Assembly (NCBI GenBank): GCA_026770025.1
Contig: JAMXDE010000010.1
Coordinates: 682,001 to 746,000, forward strand
Origin: Craspedostauros australis
Lineage: Eukaryota; Bacillariophyta; Bacillariophyceae; Mastogloiales; Achnanthaceae
Direction: 5' to 3'
DNA length: 64,000 nt
Of the stretch, positions 21,969 to 31,135 are shown in pieces; the stretch's first letter is position 1; the number at the start of each line of letters is the position of its first letter. Under the pieces are notes generated by a model, which searched no databases, was not told the DNA's origin, and was given only the letters and a program-made list of their open reading frames with translations. A program made the position numbers and the translations under genes.

Positions 21969-23975
21969 CTAATAGATAAAGCCAGGAGCCATGTTGAGGC
22001 CAACACGGCCAAGTTGGACTGGGAATGCTGGGCCAGTGCGGAGCTGCAAATTGCCGGGCACGAACATCATGTGACCTTCGAAGTACCCGTTCATTGCCCG
22101 GGAGCAGCTTTGGTAGCTGAATGCGCCCTCTTGCCTGCGCTTGAATTTGAAGTAACCGCCTTCAAACAAGTAAGGGAACTCTCCCACCACACCCTCGCCA
22201 TCCACGCGATCCCCCTGATTGGTGTCCGTGTCATAGAAGTGCCAATGCCGCGACTCAAGCTGGCAAGTACGAAATCCCCTTTCGGCAGGCGACATGTATC
22301 CTTCTTCATTGGGCAGCAACAGGCGTATCTGTAGTTTGTAGATGAAGCCAAAAGTTGGCTGGCACTGCGGGACGTAGACGGCGCCTGCGATCACTTCGAT
22401 ACCCTTGGTCACGGTCCTGCTGACCACGGGTGCCGGGCCATCGTTCCTCATGGGTCGCGACAGCTGCGGGATCAAGCTGATGGCCATTACTGGAACATCG
22501 CCGGGTACCGAATCCACCTGGGTTGTTGCGTAGTATCCTGATGCCAATCGCGTCGCGTATTCCTCCAACCACAGCAGCGCCGTGTCTTCCGCGGTGCCAG
22601 CCGTTGAGCCCACATCTGCAGTGACATTCGCACCTGCATTTGCATGTGCCACCATCGGAACGGCCGCGCGCTCAGATCCCAGATACACCATTCCGTCTGT
22701 CGCCCCTACTCCAATCGACGTCGCCGCAATCGACATCATCGACAGGCGATTCCTACCGATGACCGCCACGTGCTGCCCATGAGTTTCGAGTTGCCGCATG
22801 GGAAGCGCAAGGTGCGTGCATGAATAGTAGTTGTACGCGTTGCAGAAGCCCAATAGTCCAGCGAAGGAATCTACTAGAGCTGCTTCCTCACGTTGACCGC
22901 CGACGAATGCGTACACTGCCTGGATCGCCCACAAGGGTCGCCGGCGACGGCATTCGCTGGGCCATGACGATCGCGGGACGCCTGGGAGCAGCGTGGATTC
23001 GATGCTGGAGCCCAGACGTGACGATGCTTCTCTGTCGCGGCACCATCGCAGGATCGTCCGCCAGAACTGCGCCGCGCGCAAGAATAGCTGTGGAGAGATC
23101 TCGGGCTTGTTCTGATCCAGCATGTCGCCCTCGAACCGCGCGGAGATCGCCATCCAGTGCTTCCAAGATTCGAAGGCTGTGTCGGTGCTCACGATAAAGT
23201 CATCGCTGCCCGGGTCTACGCCGAACAGAGACTTCACGGTTTGTCTCGGCACTCTGTCTGAGTGCGATTTGATCCCCAATGTCATCCGGAAGTCGGATAT
23301 CACTCCAAAGTCCCGTGTAAGCACCATCTCCCACAAAGCCTCGGCATCTGTTTGTGAATGCGTAGAATTATATTACGTGCAACAGTATTTCATGTTGGTG
23401 TGGGAATAGTGCCAATTTTGTATTGGTAGCAGCAGCATGGGAACGATACAAATATCATATCATGTGAGGTATAGTTAGGCCAAATTGGAGTAGAGTAGAG
23501 CAGAGCAGAGTACGTTGATAGCGCAGCGATTGGTTCGGCGTCGTTTGGCGGAGCCACGAGGATTGCTCGATGGAAGCGTGACGGGTTGATGCGCAGGTCG
23601 GGTGGAGCGCAACTTCATGAGACGCAACGGAAATGTAGAGGCGATGTATTGTCAAGCAAAGACCCACACAAGCTCGTGGAGCAACTTCCACACTGTAGTA
23701 GTACCATACTTGTATGATCGCCCCTTCTGCGCTGATGGCCAGTATGGTATTGTACGAATATAACAAGCGGCACAGACAGATGCCACGATGCTGTTTTCAT
23801 CGCATGATCTTCTTTGATTAGACGATGACAACAACAACTTACCTTCTTCGTGCATCAGAGCATAGCATCGTTTGCAGGTCGATCGCAAGGCGAGAAGGTC
23901 GGAAGCTTGCAAATAGGAGCATAAGACGGACGCAAATGCGGAGGAAGGGATCGTCGCAAGAGTTTGAGCTGCCAT
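21969..23975 (-). CDS. FBXO3: FBXO3-like F-box protein with C-terminal ApaG domain
   Basis: Exon 1 is 23975-23843 and exon 2 is 23347-21969. The 495-bp intron has donor GTAAGT and acceptor AAACAG and splits an Asp codon, giving 503 residues. Exon 1 encodes the first part of an F-box (SVLCSYLQASDLLALRSTCK), and the join restores its end (HEE-D-AEALWEMVLTRDFG). The middle region has WAIQAVYAF, LGFCNAYNYY and LWLEEYATRLASGYY, matching the SUKH-like region of FBXO3. From about residue 360 an ApaG (DUF525) domain is clear: TKGIEVIAG, SRHWHFYDTD, GEGVVGEFP and a final hydrophobic strand. The order F-box, SUKH-like, ApaG is that of FBXO3, a substrate receptor of SCF (Skp1-cullin-F-box) ubiquitin ligases. 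The substrate in this organism is unknown. Confidence 0.9.
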
Positions 23976-24590
23976 CTTGCTTCTTCTATTATACTGCTGC
24001 TCATACAATCTAGTCGTATTGTTGGTTTGGACGCTGCTTGGGTGTTGGCGCAGAGGTGTATCCTCTCTCTCTCTCGACTCGTGTGTTCTCGTACTCGTAA
24101 AAGTATCTCAAGTGCATTGATGGGACACCAGACATGATTTGTGCTGTCCCATCGCGCATTCTGTCGAGATTTGCTTTGTTGGGAGATTCCGCGGGTCTCC
24201 CAAACACGAGGAGCGCGGAGTTCGCGAAGGCCGAAAAAACAGCGTCCGAGTCATGCATGTCGTGACACCCACCCGAAGATCCAGCCTTTGGCGAGATCTT
24301 TGCGAGGTTCTGTTTCTTGGCGACCTCCTGCAGCAACTACGCACACAATGCGCCATCATGGCCGCGACAGTCACAGGGACCCTCATCCGCCACGATGCCC
24401 GACACACGGGAGGTTGCAGGGAGGAGACACAGCCTGCACGCTTCGCATACTCGTGCGCATCCTCGTGTGCATCCTCGTGTGCATCCTCGTGCGCATACTC
24501 GTTCACACCAATACGAACACAAATACTCGCATCAATCGATAGGTCTCATTTGGAACAGCTCTTGCGGCCACATTGACTTCAGTGTGCAGA
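23976..24590. other. Divergent promoter region between FBXO3-like and MIF-like genes
   Basis: About 615 bp separate two divergent starts. It contains the 12-bp tandem repeat at 24445-24504 and a CT-rich stretch near 24062-24076. No gene is visible. Confidence 0.55.
24445..24504. repeat. 12-bp tandem repeat, five copies
   Basis: The unit gcatcctcgtgt, with gcatactcgtgc variants at the ends, repeats five times without gaps about 90 bp upstream of the MIF-like start codon. Confidence 0.88.
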
Positions 24591-25467
24591 ATGAAAGCTT
24601 GGCAGTATTTGATTCTTTCCGCCATCTCCCTCGTGAGCACCGTAACATCAGGTTTCATCGTCGATCAATCATTACCAGTTGCTGATAGGAGGCTCACCAC
24701 CATGTCGTCCGGTCCATCGACAGGGATGAATGATGCCAATCACGCAGGGGCGGAGCATCCATTCTGTTCTCTTCCAGGAGATCCCTCGCTCATCTTGACC
24801 ACGAATGTCGATCTTGGCGACAAGAAGATGGACATCATGAAGTCCATTTCGAAGGCCATGAGCGCTCATACTGGGAAGCCAGAGAGCTACATCGGTACGT
24901 ATAGTTTGTTTGAGGTCAAACATGCGCGAGAGGCGGTTTCATTGCACCATCCAATGCCGCAGACATGTATCGTGCACATCGCAGCGCGGTGCTGCTGTGA
25001 TTTCCGCACATGTCATACTTCTTCGTCGCTGGCATGCATGTTGAATGTAATGTAACGCAATGTTATGTAGTGGAATGCAATGAATCACGTCCAAACTCTC
25101 ACAAACTTGCGGACACTCGCCCTGCCTCGCCGAAATCATTGTCGATGCGCCTTCCCGCCGATGCAAAAAAAAACAATGCACAATAATGGTACCTCTACGC
25201 CTGGTCCTGGGCGCACAACCCATCCTCTGATCAGCTGTCAGCATCGTCGATAAGGCAGCCGTGATCTTTGGTGGATCTGACGAACCCACAGCTCTTGCCT
25301 GCATGTATTCGATCGGTGCAATCGCCATGGAATCGAATGGGAAGATCACGTCCGATGTCACGGATCTTCTCGAACCGTTCGGTGTCAAGGAGGATCGCAT
25401 TTACATCAACTTCTTCGATGTACCACGAGCCAACGTCGGATGGAGCCGACGTACGTTTGCTGGTTAG
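24591..25467 (+). CDS. MIF/D-dopachrome tautomerase family protein with signal peptide
   Basis: Exon 1 is 24591-24894 and exon 2 is 25235-25467. The 340-bp intron has donor GTACGT and acceptor GATCAG. The join gives SYI-A-VSIVD, the expected MIF strand, and 178 residues. The MIF fold starts at DPSLILTTNV and continues through TGKPESY, VIFGGSDEPTALACMYSIG and RIYINFFDV to GWSRRTFAG. MIF proteins are trimeric tautomerases whose catalytic base is an N-terminal proline. Here the equivalent proline is residue 65, behind a hydrophobic signal peptide (about 1-21, cleavage near TSG|F) and a 40-residue linker. Only the second cysteine of the CxxC motif is kept. The protein is probably secreted, or plastid-targeted if SG|F acts as the plastid motif. 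Confidence 0.88.
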
Positions 25468-25817
25468 ATTGCATCCACGTAATGTCGATGCGCGCTCTCT
25501 GTGTGTACGAACGAGAGGAGTATGGATGGCTACGAAAACACGTGCGAGGACGATTGAAGAGCAGATGATGCTGTGTGCTGGTGTTGCTGAGCGCAGTGCA
25601 CAAATTAGATGAAGAAAAGCGCGATCTCTGTCTCTCTCTCTCTCTAGAGTGCCAGTACATATCATGGGTGCATGTCCTATTATGCTCCAGCGAGATGTTG
25701 TAGAATGGGCAGTTGGCCGTGCAATTGCAACGAGGGTTCCTTGATTGCTGAGTTGCAAGAGTGCTCTAGTAGGTCCTCTACCACAGTTTTTCGGGCATTG
25801 CTGCCCCATGATTGCAA
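25468..25817. other. Short convergent interval
   Basis: The 3' ends of the MIF-like gene (+) and COX11 (-) face each other across 350 bp. It contains a (TC)n run near 25627-25645 and no gene. Confidence 0.6.
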
Positions 25818-26777
25818 TTAATTTGCCTCCACAATGTTGGAGTTGGCGTTATCATCGTCGTAGTCGTAATCCTCGTCATCGTCTTCGTCTGTTTGGAAGA
25901 AGGTGTAGCTCAAAGTGACGTCGGTTACGTACGACACCTGCGGGTCATCGAGCACCTCCGGATCGATAAAGAAGAAGACGGGCATGTCGACCGTCTCACC
26001 GGGCAGTAACCGCTGCTCCTCAAAGCAGAAGCATTGGATTTTCTGAAAGTATAGACCCACCTTGGGAGGATGGACGTTGTACGTTGCCACACCGGTGATG
26101 GCCTTGTCTGATCGGTTGGTGACTCGGAAGAAGCTGAGCGCGGTCTCTCCTGGCACCACCTTGACGTCCAGCTGGACAGGTACGAAGGACCATGGCATGA
26201 CATCGCTGACTGTCGTATCGAAGCGCACAGTGATGAGGTTGGCGTTGTCCACAGGTTTCAGCGAAGCCAGTCTCTCCGACGCCTCCTCATCGGTCCACGT
26301 GTGTACGCGTGCTGATGATTTGGGCGCGACCTGTTGCAGGGCGCTTCGGAAGAACCTCTCCAACCGACTGGGTTCACCGGCCTCGCCTTCGAAGATGACT
26401 CTCTGCGTGGTTCCGCCGAAGCCTGTCGCCTGGCAGAACATCTTGTACAGGGGCACGGATGCGTACGTTGCCCCCACCGCGCCGACCACGACAGCGGTCA
26501 TGTACCATGCAACTTGGACGTTGCGTTCCTCGGCGGTCAATCGTTTCTTCGATCGGCGAGACCACCATGAACCTCTCTTCTTCTTGTAGAAATCGTACGA
26601 CCTGCTCTGCGCGCTACCCGACGGCGACGACGCCCATCGCCTTGGCTGGTTTTCCAGCAGCGGCGATCTCTGGACAAGACCGGGCGACTTTGAGGCTGGT
26701 TTTGAAGCGTTCGCGAGGAAGGATGCTGCCTCTCTTCGCATCCATCTCCTCGATGCGATCATCATGTGCGGATGCAT
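25818..26777 (-). CDS. COX11: Cytochrome c oxidase assembly protein COX11
   Basis: This single exon encodes 319 residues from the ATG at 26777. The frame is open for five codons further upstream but has no earlier ATG. Residues 1-85 are basic and Ser-rich, as in a mitochondrial presequence. One membrane segment follows at about 88-112 and runs into the family motif VPLYKMFCQATGFGGTTQ. The soluble intermembrane-space domain ends with CFCFEEQ (C248 and C250, the copper-binding pair), then VDMPVFFFIDPEVLDDP and a C-terminal acidic tail. COX11 delivers copper to the CuB site of cytochrome oxidase subunit 1. The length is close to other eukaryotic COX11 proteins, apart from a somewhat long presequence and an Asp/Glu/Asn-rich end. 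Confidence 0.95.
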   Translation of the reverse strand: MHPHMMIASRRWMRREAASFLANASKPASKSPGLVQRSPLLENQPRRWASSPSGSAQSRSYDFYKKKRGSWWSRRSKKRLTAEERNVQVAWYMTAVVVGAVGATYASVPLYKMFCQATGFGGTTQRVIFEGEAGEPSRLERFFRSALQQVAPKSSARVHTWTDEEASERLASLKPVDNANLITVRFDTTVSDVMPWSFVPVQLDVKVVPGETALSFFRVTNRSDKAITGVATYNVHPPKVGLYFQKIQCFCFEEQRLLPGETVDMPVFFFIDPEVLDDPQVSYVTDVTLSYTFFQTDEDDDEDYDYDDDNANSNIVEAN

Positions 26778-27536
26778 GGTGTTCCCATTCAAAGTATAAT
26801 ATTATATAATAGAATATAATGGAATGGTACACAAGGATGTGAGGATGAACACCAAGGAGTCGGTGAACTCCCACTTCCGCCCACACAAGCAAGTGGAGGT
26901 GAAGGTCGTCGCAACGCATTCTTTGACGAATTGCGTGACGAAACCGAACCAAGATCACCATGTTGGCCATTCTTCGTTCTGACTCCGACTGTGTTGGCGG
27001 TGGTGTTTCGCGAAAGAAAATGGTTCAAGTCGTGGAATGAAACATGTAGTCGCATGGATCGATACATTTTTGATTGATCCGACTACATCAGGAGTACCTC
27101 GTGCAGCAACCGTTATTGCCGTTGATGCAAAAACAGAAACAACGGTTTTTTCAAACCAAGCCGAAAAGCAACAGACACACGACCGGTTGCCACTGCGGAA
27201 GGGGAGGACGTTTCTGTCCGGAGAGTGATGCGCAAGGCGGAGCTGCCATGCGCCTCGCAAAGTTCTCCAGATCAGATGCGTGCCGTTGAGGGCCTCTCGG
27301 TGCGCACAGGTGCAACATGCAACTCGAAACCGTGACGAAGAAGGCCGAGTTGATGGCTGAAGGCGAAGCAGAGTTGTGGGAGTGGGAACATTGACCAACA
27401 ACACAAACGATTGCCTGTGGGAAAGTAAGCTACATCATCGTTGAGGCATTCGCCAAGGAACAAAGTTCATGGCGCGACGTTGCATGTGGCCACAACTCGG
27501 AACAGATACCCAAGCGAACTCCCAAAAGCGACGACC
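26778..27536. other. Divergent promoter region between COX11 and UBE2S-like genes
   Basis: About 760 bp lie between two divergent start codons. An A/T-rich stretch at 26796-26822 (tataatattatataatagaata) is close to the COX11 start. No gene is visible. Confidence 0.6.
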
Positions 27537-28745
27537 ATGTCTTCATCCACCTCATCCACCTCATCCACCCCAGCGCCCTCGGTGCCTCGTGCCTCTCTGT
27601 ACCGTCAGTACAGCCGTGGTTCGAGCAATGGCAGCTCGGTGGAGAACCTCCCACCGCGAACGCTTTCTCGTGTGGCCCGCGAAGTTCGTGATCTTCATCT
27701 GAGACCACCGGAGGGCATTAAACTGGTGGTGGACGGTGACACCGGCATGCCAAGCAACTTGGGCGAACTGGTCGTAAGTGCTTCTTTCCTTCATCATTGC
27801 ATCGTTGGCGTCCCGCCATCTTCAGTTTGAGTGTCTGTCCCTGCTCCTGGCAACGTTATCGTTGCCACAGTGGGCACCAGCCGTTCGAGGCAGTACAACG
27901 TATAATACCATGCGAGCATTTGGCTAAGGGATGATGCACAACAAGAACGTTGTCGCGGTGAGGAAGTTGTTCATTCGGAGATGCAGATTTTGTTCGGAGT
28001 TCGTCCACACAGCTCACACGTCTGCGCTCTGCACTCTGCACTCTGCACTCTGCAACCTATATTCATATCAACACCACCATGATATGGCGGGACAACTTGC
28101 ACGGCTGCTCACACTCGTACAAACCATGCGAATATCGACCACTCGTGCGTCGCGGACGCATCGCAGGCCGAAATTGAAGGTCCGCAGGGCACACCGTACG
28201 AGAAGAAGTCGTTTCAGCTGAAGCTCGTCCTTGGCAGCGACTTCCCATCATCGCCGCCACGAGGATTCTTCCTGACAAAGATCTACCATCCAAATGTGGA
28301 CATGTCGACAGGAGCGATCTGCGTGAATACACTGAAGAAGGATTGGACATCGAGCACGACCTTCTCTCACGTTCTCAGCGTCATCCGATGCCTCCTCATC
28401 GTCCCGTTCCCAGAAAGCAGCTTGAACGATGAGGCTGGCAAGCTATTCATGGACAGCTACGACGAGTACTACAAGCGTGCGCATCTGTTGGCCGATGTGC
28501 ATGGAAAGACTGCAAGCCCAGGTACGAACGATAAGGAATCCTCCGCACCCATGGTCAGCAAGAAGATGGTTGAGCAGGAAGGCGACGACCCAGCACGACG
28601 AACGAGCCGGGAGAAGACGTCTAACCCTTTGTCCAGCAAGAACTCCAACAGCATCAAATCCAGCAGCGGCAAGTCGTCTGGTGGTACCTCATCCAAGGGC
28701 AGCTCCTCACGAATGACAAAGAAGAAGAGTTTGAAGCGCCTCTAA
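27537..28745 (+). CDS. UBE2S: Ubiquitin-conjugating enzyme E2 S (UBE2S-like)
   Basis: Exon 1 is 27537-27773 and exon 2 is 28167-28745. The 393-bp intron has donor GTAAGT and acceptor TCGCAG and lies between codons, giving 271 residues. The UBC fold includes RVAREVRDL, AEIEGPQGTPYEKKSFQLKL and FPSSPPRGFFLTKIYHPNV. The catalytic cysteine is C131 in GAICVNTLKKDW, followed by IRCLLIVPFPESSLNDEAG. This C-terminal UBC helix pattern is that of E2S. A long Ser/Lys-rich tail ends in KKKSLKRL, resembling the LRRL-type C-terminus with which animal UBE2S docks on the anaphase-promoting complex. The inferred role is elongation of ubiquitin chains (K11-type in animals) during mitosis. The N-terminal 30 residues are Ser/Thr-rich and unlike animal E2S. 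Confidence 0.92.
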
Positions 28746-29365
28746 GCTTGGGGGAATGGAAATTCGTGTTTGCATGGCGCACACGTTACACACCATCCGA
28801 AGCTTGCTGAGCATACCAATACTGTGGAAGACCCGTGTTACGCACTGGTACTCTAGTGTATGTGTGCTTGGATACAGATCACGCCGAATGAGGACATGTC
28901 ATGGGATAGGGACGACCATCACAGGGACCGTAATGGAGCGGACTAGAGCATTCTAAAGAGAACACAGTTTCTGCTCTCCACGGCACTTTGGTTGCATACA
29001 AGTACTCGTTGAGTGGAGCCGTTCAATGCTGTGCAATTCTTTCATCTTTTGGCCTTTGCCACTTCAGTTTGTACCAACCATTGCTCCAGGACCGATTGTT
29101 GCAAGCTTACTTTTGCGCTGCCCGCGTGTGCTGATGTTGTCCTTCCCGTGCTCCATGCTTTGGTGGACAAGGCATCGCCTCTGGTACTATCGAGTATGAA
29201 CATGAGATGAAAATCAGTGCTGAAGAATGAATTTGTGGCTGGTTCCGACGACAGGCAGAGTCCTTCCCTTCTATTGCCGCTTCTCGACAGCAGACCAATC
29301 TATGTCGCTTGTCGCTGTGGAGTCCATTCTTGTTTGAGTACTCCATCAGCAATGTGCATACAACT
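28746..29365. other. Convergent intergenic region
   Basis: The interval between the UBE2S-like gene (+) and the MRPS33 gene (-) has no supported coding frame. Confidence 0.6.
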
Positions 29366-29995
29366 CTACTTCTTTTGGGCTCTGGCACCCTCACCCTTCT
29401 TTGGTGCACCCTTTCCACGACGTCGTTGTTGCAGATTCTTGATTCGTCTGTACTCCTCTTGATCCGTCTCCCAACCAGGCATTACCTGTGTCGATCGGTG
29501 GTTTGGTATTGCGCGTACGCAGGCACCGCATTGGATATCATTTATCGGTGTGAGGTGGATTGGCACAAGTGATGGACACGGCAGGTATGGTAACGTGAGC
29601 TTTACGTCTTCCACATAGCACATCAAGCTCCACGATGTCGAATACTTCGAACGCAAAATAATCGAACAACAGCTGGCAGAAGAGGAGGGGCACTGATTGA
29701 AGCAAGAGACGGCACAACTTGATCCCTCGTGTTCTATTCTACAAGTACAGCACCACTGCGTACACAACAGCAAGTCCGGCCTCACCTTTCTCGCGTACGT
29801 GCTGATCGGCGTTGGATAGTACTGCTCCAGGTAAGGCCCGGTTAGCATCTTCTTGGCAACCTTATTTCCACTTCCAATGTTGAGCTGCTGAGCATGACCG
29901 AACACATCCTGGCGCACGATTTCCGCGGCACGTTGGATTGGTTTGGAACTTTTTATGAACTTCTTGGCCACTGCGGCCGCCCTCGAGGAAGACAT
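29366..29995 (-). CDS. MRPS33: Mitochondrial ribosomal protein S33
   Basis: Exon 1 is 29995-29786 and exon 2 is 29485-29366. The 300-bp intron has donor GTGAGG and acceptor ACACAG, giving 109 residues, the usual size of the family. The family region runs from DVFGHAQQ through GNKVAKKMLTGPYLEQYYP, and after the join ends in a very basic tail (RRIKNLQQRRRGKG...KK). MRPS33 is a small-subunit protein of mitochondrial ribosomes. The intron is a multiple of three and has no in-frame stop, so an unspliced transcript would read through to a 209-residue protein. The intron translation is Cys/Ser-rich and unlike anything in the family, so I treat it as intron. Confidence 0.85.
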   Translation of the reverse strand: MSSSRAAAVAKKFIKSSKPIQRAAEIVRQDVFGHAQQLNIGSGNKVAKKMLTGPYLEQYYPTPISTYARKVRPDLLLCTQWCCTCRIEHEGSSCAVSCFNQCPSSSASCCSIILRSKYSTSWSLMCYVEDVKLTLPYLPCPSLVPIHLTPINDIQCGACVRAIPNHRSTQVMPGWETDQEEYRRIKNLQQRRRGKGAPKKGEGARAQKK

Positions 29996-31135
29996 GGGAG
30001 TGCGTAGATATTCGGCGTGCCTGTTTGGATCTGCCGTTGGACGTGATACTGCAGGAGTATGACCGTGATATACTCGTCGAAAGGCTACGAGGACGGTTGG
30101 TGGTGGAGTGTGACGAGTGCGGAACGTTTACGACGTGTTGCTCTCATACGAGCGTGTCGGGACGGCGATTTGATGTGTTGTCGCGGTGAGGAAATGCGAG
30201 GACAGGAGCGGATCACAGTCGGTGCTCTGCGGGAACTGACATGTACCAGCGCCGTCGCCATCTGGTGATTGGGCGCGCCATGGTCGCTCTTTCGTTGTTT
30301 CTGCGATGTGAAGCGTTGTTGCCGTTTGAAACATACGGGAAGCGGACAGACGATTTAAATACCACCATGGAGTTTCGACCATATACTGAGACTAATATAG
30401 CAGTACATGTAGTATCGATGACGTCAGTCCGATATACCAAAACGTATCTTTGTGCAGAGAAGAGTTCAAAAGCCGGAAAAAGCAAAGGGTTCGGATCTTT
30501 CGATGATGGTCAATCTGACCCAGCAGCAACCATGATGGGATCCGTGATCTGCGATCCATCGCCTCGGCCGCTGAGCCATCAGTTGCGACGTGTTGTGCCC
30601 AACAGCAGGTGCCCAGGCGGCGACCTGATTCGAACTCCCGTTGGCGCCGCCGAATCAGAACAATCCCCCCACATGCTGCGCTGCTCTTCTCTTGTCTCCA
30701 CCATACTCGTACGATGTACACGTGAAACAGCTCGTATCCACACACAAATCATCGCAACAGCAAACATCAACAGCCAGCGACAGCAACGAGAGAGGAGATA
30801 CGAACAGAGCAGAGGGGATCCAAGAGTACTCAAGATCGTGCTCGTACTCTGCACACGATAAGAGTCACTCCACAACTCTCCCCTCGTCACACAAGCGTTC
30901 GTGTCGACGTTGAGGACATCAGCCACACTCGTGCACATCAGCCAGATTCAGGAGCGGAAGGCAATTCCGAGAGGTACATACTCCTCGACCCACAGTTTGT
31001 AGCTGGATCACCAACTTCATCACAGCCCACGATTCCGGTTGGAGGCTGAGATCGACTTCTTGTTGCACTTGTATCCGCACTCGTAGTCGTACCCGCACCG
31101 TCGTCGTCGTCGTCGTCGTAGTTGCCACCACCACC
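29996..31135. other. Intergenic region between MRPS33 and the plastid repeat protein
   Basis: This divergent spacer has one weak open frame (listed separately at 30280-30861). A hairpin-like element near 30628-30661 pairs ctgattcg with cgaatcag. A (CGT)n run lies at about 31099-31120, just before the downstream start. Confidence 0.45.
30280..30861 (+). CDS. Doubtful open frame with signal-like start
   Basis: From the ATG at 30280 a 193-residue frame begins with MVALSLFLRCEALLPF, which could be a signal peptide, and later has KSKGFGSFDDG, a phrase reminiscent of the start of mature plastid proteins in diatoms. The rest is Arg/Ser-rich without a recognisable domain. It may be a chance frame, a pseudogene, or a first exon whose remaining exons I cannot see. 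It overlaps the promoter of the next gene. Confidence 0.2.
   Translation: MVALSLFLRCEALLPFETYGKRTDDLNTTMEFRPYTETNIAVHVVSMTSVRYTKTYLCAEKSSKAGKSKGFGSFDDGQSDPAATMMGSVICDPSPRPLSHQLRRVVPNSRCPGGDLIRTPVGAAESEQSPHMLRCSSLVSTILVRCTRETARIHTQIIATANINSQRQQRERRYEQSRGDPRVLKIVLVLCTR

Noticed and set aside
30628-30661. tRNA-like TTCGAAC box
   Set aside because: The flanking bases do not form a T-stem, and no A box or cloverleaf could be drawn on either strand. The inverted repeat alone explains the pattern.
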